The position numbers and the translations under genes are program-made. The notes beneath the pieces were generated by a model, which did not search any database, was not told the DNA's origin, and saw nothing but the letters and a program-made list of their open reading frames with translations. This document shows positions 1 to 6,162 of a stretch of DNA of 64,000 bases, piece after piece. Origin of the DNA: Arthrobacter sp. Leaf137 (lineage in GTDB: Bacteria; Actinomycetota; Actinomycetes; Actinomycetales; Micrococcaceae). The stretch covers positions 1 to 64,000 of the forward strand of contig NZ_LMOI01000023.1 in assembly GCF_001423525.1 (NCBI RefSeq), in the 5' to 3' direction. The stretch's first letter is position 1. The number at the start of each line of letters is the position of its first letter.

Positions 1-102
1 CTACCACGTGGACTGCAAGGACACCAAGATCCGCCAGACCGGCCGGAACACCTACCACGTGGACTGCAAGGACACCAAGATCCGCCAGACCGGCCGGAAC
101 AC
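1..102 (+). repeat. 51-bp perfect tandem duplication
   Basis: Positions 1-51 and 52-102 are identical. The unit is 51 bp, so it adds 17 in-frame residues (starting YHVDCKDTK) to the isomerase fragment that follows. As the window begins exactly at a repeat boundary, further copies could lie upstream. An assembly artefact at a contig edge is as likely as a real in-frame expansion. Confidence 0.9.
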
Positions 103-355
103 CGTCCTCGGTTCCCACCTGGCCTGGGGCGACCCCCGCCGCGGCTGGGACTTCGTCTCCGCCGGCCGCGGCGACGTCCCCTGGGAAGCGTCCTTCCGGG
201 CGCTGGCCGCCATCGGCTACGACGGACCCATCTCCGTGGAATGGGAAGACGCCGGCATGGACCGCCTCCACGGCGCCCCCGAAGCCCTCGCAGCCCTCAA
301 AAAATACGACTTCCCCGCCTCCCAGACCAGCTTCGACGCCGCCTTCAGCAGCTAG
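2..355 (+). CDS. Sugar phosphate isomerase/epimerase, C-terminal part
   Basis: This is the 3' end of a gene cut by the window edge. The reading frame is open from base 2 and ends at the TAG at 353-355. The text after the duplicated segment (GSHLAWGDPRRGWDF, then a YDGPISVEWED stretch) matches the C-terminal part of xylose-isomerase-like TIM-barrel sugar phosphate isomerases/epimerases, in which such acidic strand ends help bind the metal and sugar. The duplicated 17-residue YHVDCKDTK segment, which carries the metal-site-like H-x-D-x-K-D, occurs twice, so one copy is surplus in the fold. The family is cytoplasmic and acts in sugar or inositol catabolism; the substrate cannot be told from this fragment. 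Confidence 0.75.
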   Translation, partial: YHVDCKDTKIRQTGRNTYHVDCKDTKIRQTGRNTVLGSHLAWGDPRRGWDFVSAGRGDVPWEASFRALAAIGYDGPISVEWEDAGMDRLHGAPEALAALKKYDFPASQTSFDAAFSS

Positions 356-532
356 GACTGAGGCGTGAACCAGAACTGACTCCATTGAAGAGCAGCATTC
401 GATGAGGAATTCTTGTCTCGGGACTCGTCACCGACAAAGTGATCAAGTACGTGATTGAGAACGAGTTTGCCAACTGGCGTCCCAGACGTAGCGTGGACTC
501 AGAAGTATGCGGTTCCCAACCGGGAGGTATCG

Positions 533-1304
533 ATGGGCGGGCTCGATGACCTGCTGGCCGGGTCGGCGGACCGGTGGGCGAAGGCGGAACGCCGGGCCGA
601 GGGAGTCGCCGACCTTTGTCTGGGCCGTGCTGTCCGAAATTACTTCACCCTCTATTTGCCCATTGGGGCGGTGGTACTCTTCCCCACCGGTGCGAGCCTA
701 GGAATGCTGTCCTTCCCGGACGAAGCCAGCATCACCAACATATTTGGCTTTGGCTGTCTCCTGACCGGCGTCGGCCTTATGATCGGCGGCCTCGTCTCCA
801 ACCCAAAGTCCTCGAGAATGCTGCAACATGGCCACCAGCGACGTTACTCTGTCCCTCCGCGACGACGAACGGAAGGCTGTACGCCGGCAGATCCTCGGCA
901 GGGCGGCCACGACCCCGGACCACATGAACGTCAAACATGCCGCAGCCGTCCAAGCCAGAAAGGGACTCGCTACCCAACTCGTCTACTCGGTGGCGATGTT
1001 TTACATCTTCTTCCAGCAGGTAGCAATGTTCGAAAGTCCTCTCCGATGGCTTTCTGCGGGTGGCGCCATTCTTTACATCGTCGCCATCTTTTTCGTGGGA
1101 CGTGACTTCCGGAAGTCGGGCCAGTTCCTCGCGGCCGATCCGACACTTGGCAGGAAAGTCCGCGGGCAACGAGCGCCAGGCCGCAGCGAATCAGCTCACC
1201 CCAGTTGTTCCCTCAGACCGGTCAGGAATCGGTGCCTATGGAGGGCGCCTCAACGGCTTCCCGAATCCTCTGGAGCGTTTTTGGCCTGGCCGCGATCTCG
1301 ATGA
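533..1304 (+). pseudogene. Frameshifted membrane protein of unknown function
   Basis: Two overlapping frames read as one protein. The first starts at ATG 533 behind a GGGAGG ribosome site and gives a soluble N-terminus (MGGLDDLLAGSADRW) followed by two hydrophobic segments. After about base 825 its translation turns into arginine/proline-rich text typical of a wrong frame. The frame entered near 828 continues with a charged linker (LRDDERKAVRRQ) and two more hydrophobic segments (residues QLVYSVAMFYIFFQQ and AILYIVAIFFVG). The most economical reading is a four-helix membrane protein split by a single indel near 820-828. The 3' end overlaps the next, convergent gene and may carry a second shift. 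No family is recognised. Two separate genes remain possible, but ATG 828 has no good ribosome site. Confidence 0.5.
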
Positions 1305-1825
1305 CTCCGCCGTCTGATTCGACACTGACGACCTGGAAACCGGGCGGCACGTGATGCTTATTGTCGTCAGGATCCGCATACCGCGGAGCTGAAACGGCGC
1401 CAAGCCCGGTCAGGGCCTTGCTCCGGCCGGTTGGCACAAGATCTTCGTAGACGGCTGGTTGGAAGTCGATCCGGCCCGGCCCCGGATCTGCGATGCCCAT
1501 CTGCCAAATGGTGCTTAGGGAACCGGGCCTCGCATAGGGATACCGCAGGAACATGAGCGCCTGCCCTCGCTCGTCGAGTCTGGCGTCGGTCTTCCGGAAC
1601 CGCCTCTGCGCGAACCATGTCATTGATGCGACCGCCAGTCCGTAGAAGATGCCATTGACCGCCAAAGCCCGCGTTGCGTCCCAGAATGAGGCTGACGCCC
1701 AGCCAGAGGAAACCAGTGGTGACCCCGACCAGGACGGCGTGCAGAATAGGGCGGCTTCCGGCCCACTCTCTCCAGGCCGACCAACCGCCCCGCGGTGTCC
1801 CCCCGGCAGCTGCCGGCTTGTTCAT
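1222..1825 (-). pseudogene. Frameshifted two-helix membrane protein of unknown function
   Basis: The N-terminal part starts at ATG 1825 (MNKPAAAGGTPRGG) and contains one membrane helix (PILHAVLVGVTTGFLWLGV). At about 1665-1672, in a TTT run, it passes into another frame that carries a second helix (VNGIFYGLAVASMTWF) and a soluble tail of about 120 residues ending at 1222. The join reads smoothly as NAG-LAVNGIFYG if one T is removed. I therefore treat both frames as one gene broken by a one-base insertion. The tail shows no motif I recognise. It is convergent with the preceding broken gene. Confidence 0.55.
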
Positions 1826-1943
1826 AACCGGCCGCGCCCCGGGTAAGGCTGAATCCTCATAGTCCGATCCAAGCGGCGAGATGCAGGTCAGGCAAGGGAT
1901 TCGACCATCCTTGGTCAACCCTTCAACAACCCGGTTCTTTCCT

Positions 1944-2672
1944 CTAGTAGTCGATGGCTTTCCGGTCCATGGATTTCAGTGCGGCGAGGCGGGCTTCCAC
2001 TTCGGACTGCTCCCCGAGGTCTTCGAGGGAGGCGAACTGGGCGTCCAGGGAGGAGGCGGCGAGTTCCTGCTGGCCGCGGACGGTTGCTTCCTGGCGGCGG
2101 ATGTTCTCCTCGTACCGGCCAATGGCCGACGTTGGGTCTCCGGTGTCCAGGGCCTTGAGGGCGTCGTTCACCTGGGTCTGCGTGGCGGCGACCCGGGCCC
2201 GGTTGACCAGCTCGTTGCGTTTGGCGGTCAGTTCCCCGAGCTTGCCGCGCATCTGGTCCAGGCCGCTCTTGAGCTTATCGACGACCTCGTTCTGGGCGGC
2301 CAGACCAGACGCCTGGGCCTTGGCTGTGGTCTCGGCGGTCATCTGCCGCTGAAGAGCCAGCCGGGCGAGGGCATCGAACTTATCCGCGTCACTGCTATTG
2401 CCCGCGGTCCGGAACTCGTCGGCCTTCCGGGACGCTGCGACTGCCTTGTTGCCCCAGGAGGTGGACTCGTCGACAGCCCGGTTGTGGTCGTCCTCGGCCA
2501 TCCGGAGGTTGCCGATCGTCTGCGCGATCGCGGCCTCGGCTTCACGGATGTTGTTCGAGTAGTCGCGGACCATCTGGTCCAGCATCTTCTGCGGATCTTC
2601 CGCGGAGTCCAGGAGGGCGTTCAGGTTGGCCTTGGCCAGCTGGGCAACGCGGGCGAAAATACTCTGCTTCAC
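1944..2672 (-). CDS. pspA: Phage shock protein A (PspA/IM30 family)
   Basis: The 242-aa product is a full-length PspA/IM30/Vipp1-family protein. It begins MKQSIFARVAQLAKANLNAL, the amphipathic helix that binds stressed membranes, and then has the family signature AEDPQKMLDQMVRDYSNNIREAEAAIAQ, followed by long Lys/Glu/Ala-rich coiled coil to about residue 220. Members form large oligomers on the inner face of the cytoplasmic membrane and protect it when proton-motive force or lipid order is disturbed. The ATG at 2672 gives the expected N-terminus. The gene stands alone on the minus strand; no pspBC or liaFSR partner is visible. Family assignment is firm; the trigger here is unknown. Confidence 0.93.
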   Translation of the reverse strand: MKQSIFARVAQLAKANLNALLDSAEDPQKMLDQMVRDYSNNIREAEAAIAQTIGNLRMAEDDHNRAVDESTSWGNKAVAASRKADEFRTAGNSSDADKFDALARLALQRQMTAETTAKAQASGLAAQNEVVDKLKSGLDQMRGKLGELTAKRNELVNRARVAATQTQVNDALKALDTGDPTSAIGRYEENIRRQEATVRGQQELAASSLDAQFASLEDLGEQSEVEARLAALKSMDRKAIDY

Positions 2673-2768
2673 GGAGGTCTTTCTATCGGTGGTTGCCTTC
2701 GCATTCTATGCGTCCGGCAAGACTGGCCATGACCACAACATCGTATGCGCATTGGAAGACCTGGCGCT

Positions 2769-2999
2769 TCAAGTTCGATCCTCGCCGTTAGCGGTCTCCT
2801 CAATCCAATCGATAGCCTCATCGGGGAACAGGAAGCCTTCGGATTCACCGTTTCTGCCCCACCATGAGTCCCCCGGCGGCGGCCCACCTGCCTCGACAAT
2901 CTTTGCAATGACCTCGGGCGGAAGGACATCACCGTTGTTATTGATCAGCCATTGTTGCGTTGTGGGCTCAAGATTTGGCCACCACTGCTGGACGCTCAT
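2769..2999 (-). CDS. Small acidic protein of unknown function
   Basis: A 76-aa reading frame starts at ATG 2999 (MSVQQWWPNLEPTTQQWL). A GGGAG ribosome site lies nine bases upstream; the TTG two codons earlier is too close to that site, so the ATG is preferred. The protein is tryptophan-rich and acidic (FPDEAIDWIEETANGED) with no membrane helix or signal peptide. Its sequence has normal amino-acid texture, unlike a shadow frame. It overlaps the end of the next small reading frame upstream and may be translated together with it and the membrane protein at 3218-3790. I do not recognise a family. Confidence 0.6.
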   Translation of the reverse strand: MSVQQWWPNLEPTTQQWLINNNGDVLPPEVIAKIVEAGGPPPGDSWWGRNGESEGFLFPDEAIDWIEETANGEDRT

Positions 3000-3216
3000 A
3001 GTCAAAGTCTCCCACCGACACGACCTGGGGCCGAAGAATTCCCCACATGCCTGACGAAAGCCATCTTCCGGCTCGTCCCCTGCCCCGGGCGTCCTCGAGC
3101 ATAACCGGTTCGGGTGCCCGACCGGAGAACGTTGTCCGCGCCAGGCCGCAGCCGATCAGGACCATCAAAGCGAAGACGAGCAGGACCCATGCGGTGGTTC
3201 CGGTCCACCGCCTAAT
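2968..3216 (-). CDS. Possible small membrane protein, unusual or missing start
   Basis: Just after the stop of the membrane protein at 3218 an open frame encodes one strong hydrophobic helix (TTAWVLLVFALMVLIGCGLA) and a basic tail ending at 2968. The texture looks protein-like, but no ATG, GTG or TTG precedes the helix in this frame. The only coupled candidate is an ATT at 3216, and the next ATG lies inside the helix. It is either translated from a rare start by coupling to the upstream stop, or it is a decayed gene. The stop overlaps the start of the 76-aa protein by about 30 bases. Confidence 0.35.
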   Translation of the reverse strand: MRRWTGTTAWVLLVFALMVLIGCGLARTTFSGRAPEPVMLEDARGRGRAGRWLSSGMWGILRPQVVSVGDFDYERPAVVAKS

Positions 3217-3217
3217 A

Positions 3218-3790
3218 TCAGCCGACTCTGGCCTGGTCCAATGCGCTGAGCAGGCCCTCGGCGTCGGCAACGTCGTAGAAGGCCACCGTTTGCCCCAGCC
3301 CGAAGCTAACGACATCCATCCCGGTGTTTTGGTACATTCCCAAACCCATTCCGAAAATTCCACCCATGCCCTGAGACCCGAACGCCACGCTGACATGGCG
3401 CCCATCTCTGGACCGATCTACCTTGGTCGCTACCCCGCTGACAGGCGAATCTGAAACGGATCGGTCTCCGATGCAGACGATTGCCCGGCGATCAGAGAGT
3501 CCGTACACCGTGCGTAGCTTCCGCCGCTTCTTGACGATGAATCTGCCAAAGATGAAATAGAGACCGACCAGGACGAAGGGTATGCCCCACAGCGCGAAGA
3601 AGGGCTGCTGCTTGACGGTGGTGACGACCATGAACTCCCAAAAGATTGCGAACACGCCCCAGAGGATGCTGAATGGCACCAGAAAGGCGTCCGCCCCGGT
3701 AAAACGGACCTGCGGATCGGGTTGACCCACCCACAGGAGCTTTTCGCCTTGGCGAAGGAGTGGCAGGATCCGGCTTCGGGGATCGTTCAT
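3218..3790 (-). CDS. PH-like membrane protein of unknown function
   Basis: The 190-aa protein starts at ATG 3790. A short cytoplasmic part with the pattern LRQGEKLLWVGQPDP is followed by two adjacent membrane helices (about residues 34-53 and 62-83) and a basic KKRRKLRTVYGLSDRRAIVC segment. The latter resembles the first strands of bacterial PH (YdbS/bPH) domains, which often begin by describing how a protein 'looks' in such repeats of T-x-Y-x-L-T-x-R-R. The C-terminal part contains a glycine- and methionine-rich patch (GSQGMGGIFGMGLGMYQ). Function is unknown. The frame is clean and seems to head a short minus-strand group with the two small genes downstream. Confidence 0.7.
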   Translation of the reverse strand: MNDPRSRILPLLRQGEKLLWVGQPDPQVRFTGADAFLVPFSILWGVFAIFWEFMVVTTVKQQPFFALWGIPFVLVGLYFIFGRFIVKKRRKLRTVYGLSDRRAIVCIGDRSVSDSPVSGVATKVDRSRDGRHVSVAFGSQGMGGIFGMGLGMYQNTGMDVVSFGLGQTVAFYDVADAEGLLSALDQARVG

Positions 3791-3833
3791 GCCACGAAGT
3801 GTTACACAGTAATTGGGAATTGTTGCGACGCGC

Positions 3834-4403
3834 TTACTGACAGCCCTTCAAGATGCCGGCCATGGCATCGTGCTCTGCCTGGGTTACCCAGAGAGTGTAT
3901 TTGCCCTTGACCGCTGTCTGGCGTGCAACATATTCGCACCGGAAAGCCTTGTTCGGCGGTAGCCACGTTGCGGCGTCTTTGTCGCCTTTGGCGCTGTTGG
4001 TGGGGCCGTCGGCCGCCATGAGGTTTTGTGGGTCGTTGGCGAGCTGTTTGCGCTGATCGGCACTCAGCTGTTGTGCACCTTTTTGCCAGGCGTCGCTGAG
4101 TGGCACGATATGGTCGATCTGAACGTCGGAGCTGGTGTTCTGGCCGCGGACGAAGTTGATGGTGGCGCCGGTGTACTTGTCCGCGAGCGTGCCTGTCATG
4201 ACGACGCAGTCGTGGGTGCCTGCCTTGAACGTTTCGCCGGTCAGATCGCGGGAGAGAATGTCATTGCGGGTATCGCACCCGTTGTGGTCTGTATCGGCCC
4301 AGGCAGGTCCGAACTCATCGCGGGTGTAGCCGGTCTTCGGGGCGCGGCCCTTAACTGGGATGCTCTCCAACTGAACAAGAGCCTGGGCGGCTGCACGGCC
4401 CAT
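3834..4403 (-). CDS. Secreted HNH endonuclease-family protein (DUF1524-like), start uncertain
   Basis: The sequence from ATG 4403 matches the actinobacterial secreted HNH/DUF1524 family: the GYTRDEFGPAWADTDHNGCDTRNDIL segment, the DHIVPLSDAW active-site strand, and the second half NDPQNLMAADGPTNSAKGDKDAATWLPPN. DHIV supplies the metal and general-base residues of the HNH fold. In the same frame, coding continues upstream to about 4580 and reads as a lipoprotein signal peptide ending LLAGPLAGC, but no ATG, GTG or TTG lies in front of it before an in-frame stop. The native gene therefore probably began near 4580 and its start was lost or shifted. From ATG 4403 the protein would lack the export signal. 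The length of the catalytic part is normal. Confidence 0.75.
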   Translation of the reverse strand: MGRAAAQALVQLESIPVKGRAPKTGYTRDEFGPAWADTDHNGCDTRNDILSRDLTGETFKAGTHDCVVMTGTLADKYTGATINFVRGQNTSSDVQIDHIVPLSDAWQKGAQQLSADQRKQLANDPQNLMAADGPTNSAKGDKDAATWLPPNKAFRCEYVARQTAVKGKYTLWVTQAEHDAMAGILKGCQ

Positions 4404-4737
4404 GTCGCCGCCTCCCGGCTGAGTCGCAGAGTTGCTGGGAGCAGAACCGACGCCGTCTATTGCGCGGGCGGCAACGTCGCAGCCAGCAAGAGGACCGGCC
4501 AGAAGAAGGGCGGCTGCAGCTGTCAGGACTGGGGCGGTGGAGCGAATGATGTGAGCGGCCCTTCTGTGTTGCTTAGCAAGGTTTCCACGCTATCGTCGGG
4601 CATCGCCTACAAACGGCAAGAGTGCATGTCGTGCCCGCCACATGCTGGAGTACTTGCCAGAACCGGGCTGTCAGGCGGAGGTCAGTTCGCTGTGGTGAGT
4701 CGTACCTTTGACCGTGTGCCTATGAGCCGTTGCTTCG

Positions 4738-4953
4738 TCAGCGGTCGTCCAGTGATTTATGGAATCCGGCGGAGTCGGGAAGGATCTCACTGAGCTTGGC
4801 GATTTCCCGGATGTGTTCTGATGTGAAAATGATTTTTCCCTTGCCCCAGCATGCGTGGGGGAAGCGTCCGCTGGCCACGCCATCGCGCAGCCAAGACTCC
4901 GTGCAGCGCATCAGCGCCGCGGCTCCGGCGGGCCCAAAGAATTCGATGTCCAC
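4738..4953 (-). CDS. Excisionase-like helix-turn-helix DNA-binding protein
   Basis: A 71-aa frame starts at GTG 4953 (VDIEFFGPAGAAALMRCTES), chosen because GGGAGA lies five bases upstream. A longer frame to ATG 5076 exists but adds unstructured text. The pattern FFGPAGAAALM...SWLRDGVASGRFPH...GKIIFTSEHIREIAK matches winged-helix excisionase/MerR-like domains (HTH_17): helix, turn, recognition helix with WLRDGVASG, then the wing and a final helix. Such proteins direct phage or integrative-element excision, or act as small regulators. It lies directly downstream, on the same strand, of a tyrosine-integrase remnant, which supports an int-xis pair. The precise role is inferred. Confidence 0.6.
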   Translation of the reverse strand: MDIEFFGPAGAAALMRCTESWLRDGVASGRFPHACWGKGKIIFTSEHIREIAKLSEILPDSAGFHKSLDDR

Positions 4954-5116
4954 GGCTTCTCCCAGGAAATGGTGCGGGTTTCTCAGGTTCATGCCCACCG
5001 CGAGATTCACCGACATGACCGACGACTCTCGAACGCTATGGTGGTTCAACTCTGCAGACATTGACAGAATGCTCACCTAAAGCCTTTGGAAAGCTGTCAC
5101 CGAACGCTCAGTGGCG

Positions 5117-5345
5117 TCAGCACCCACTGGCGATCAGCCACGACGCAAGAGTGTGGCGCAGGTCGTGAATCCCTGGATTCTTCGTCAGCCCTGTACCTGG
5201 GCGGTACGAACGGCAGGCACCCAGTAGTGATGCCAATAGAGCTTGTGGATGATGCGCCGCCCTTGGGCGTCGTGAACACAAGTTCCTTGCCGGGCCTGCT
5301 CGCCACCAAAGGGATCAGCAATTCCAACCTTCGTGCTTCGAACGA
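5117..5345 (-). pseudogene. int: Tyrosine integrase C-terminal remnant, twice frameshifted
   Basis: Three frames on the minus strand join into the C-terminal catalytic half of a tyrosine recombinase. The first gives FEARRLELLIPLVASRPGKE and LVFTTPKG, the beta-hairpin region. A shift then gives HKLYWHHYWVPAVRTAQ, and a second shift gives LTKNPGIHDLRHTLASWLIA, which contains the conserved H-x-L-R-H active-site box. The stop follows soon after, so the final Tyr region is missing. An in-frame stop just upstream of 5345 shows the N-terminal half is gone. The remnant lies beside an excisionase-like gene and about 600 bp from a tRNA 3'-end fragment, so an old integrative element is likely. Confidence 0.75.
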
Positions 5346-5518
5346 ACTAAGGCTCTAAGTAAAAGTCTCCCGTTTCCGCGACCTGCCGAAGAGCTTTCGG
5401 GGGCTCTTAGGATTGCGGGACGACGTTCGTGTCGTTGTTTGGGACACGCCCGGCTGCCCGGAACCGTGCCCGCCGTCTCGAGGACCTGTGACACCACAGG
5501 TGTGGTCGCCTCGTCGAG

Positions 5519-5911
5519 TTATTGAGTGGAGTCTTCTCGAACGACGACGCCTTCGTCTCCGGGGAGTACTTTGCCCTGATCCCGCTCGGCCTGATCCTCA
5601 ACGTTGAGCTCCCAAGCGTCTCCCGTAGAGCAGACGGCAGTAGCGCCCACTCGGTAGGATTTATCAGCTGCGCTAGTATCGAAGCTTGCGCGAAGGACAG
5701 CCCCCCCTTCTGCGAAAACGGTCGGGTGTGTCGTTGGATTGACGGTGCGTACAGTCATGCCGAGGGATTTCCAATATTCGGCTACGCGTTTGGCGTCCTC
5801 AACATGTTCGGTTTCTTGGGGTTCCGCCACCGCGCACATCAGAATAGGCCGCCGCGGCGGCCAGGCCGAAGCCCGCGCACCCAGCGCCAGAGGGACGCCA
5901 CCACAAGCCAT
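5519..5911 (-). CDS. Hypothetical exported-type protein, 5' end probably frameshifted
   Basis: The C-terminal hundred residues (AVAEPQETEHVEDAKRVAEY through to the end) read as a small folded domain with the patterns VFAEGGAVLRASFDTSAADKSY and AVCSTGDAWELNVEDQAERD. The first twenty-odd residues in this frame are arginine/proline-rich and look wrong. Two other frames over 5840-5930 supply a hydrophobic segment (GFCFNVLAWLVVASLWRWV and an alanine run) that would make a sensible membrane anchor, so one or two small indels near 5840-5870 are likely. If translated only from ATG 5839 it would be a soluble 106-aa protein. The family is not recognised. Confidence 0.45.
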   Translation of the reverse strand: MACGGVPLALGARASAWPPRRPILMCAVAEPQETEHVEDAKRVAEYWKSLGMTVRTVNPTTHPTVFAEGGAVLRASFDTSAADKSYRVGATAVCSTGDAWELNVEDQAERDQGKVLPGDEGVVVREDSTQ

Positions 5912-5927
5912 GCCAACACGTTAAAGC

Positions 5928-5951
5928 AAAAACCCCCTATGACGAGGGGGT
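5928..5951 (-). terminator. Intrinsic terminator downstream of tRNA fragment
   Basis: Read on the minus strand, the arms ACCCCC and GGGGGT enclose an eight-base loop and are followed by a run of five T. It directly follows the tRNA 3'-end fragment at 5957-5978, as expected for the native terminator of a tRNA gene. Confidence 0.7.
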
Positions 5952-5956
5952 ATGCC

Positions 5957-5978
5957 GTGCCCGAGGTGGGACTCGAAC
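5957..5978 (-). other. tRNA 3'-end fragment, possible attachment site
   Basis: On the minus strand the sequence GTTCGAGTCCCAC followed by CTCGGGCAC matches the T-loop, the 3' T-stem strand and the 3' acceptor strand of a tRNA. CTCGGGC would pair with a GCCCGAG 5' acceptor strand, as in some actinobacterial tRNA-Leu genes. Upstream of it the T-stem partner is missing and no D-arm or anticodon arm can be folded, so only the 3' end is present. With the terminator kept, this fits one end of an element integrated into a tRNA 3' end, the element lying towards higher coordinates. Confidence 0.5.
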
Positions 5979-6162
5979 TGTCTTCCGGGCCTTGCAAACA
6001 CAGGGAACCCGCGAAAGCATGCGGAAACCGTGCCAGTCCGAAGCCAGTAAGAGCCACTACGAGACGAAAAGTGTGGACAATGTCCACAGGCGTTTCGGCA
6101 TTGGCTTAGTTGAGTGACCTCAGTCATTCATTTGGGCACCGGGATTCGGTGAAGGCAATCTG

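Noticed and set aside
1881..2732. 283-aa open frame on the plus strand
   Set aside because: It is antisense to pspA, which is a full-length, well recognised protein.
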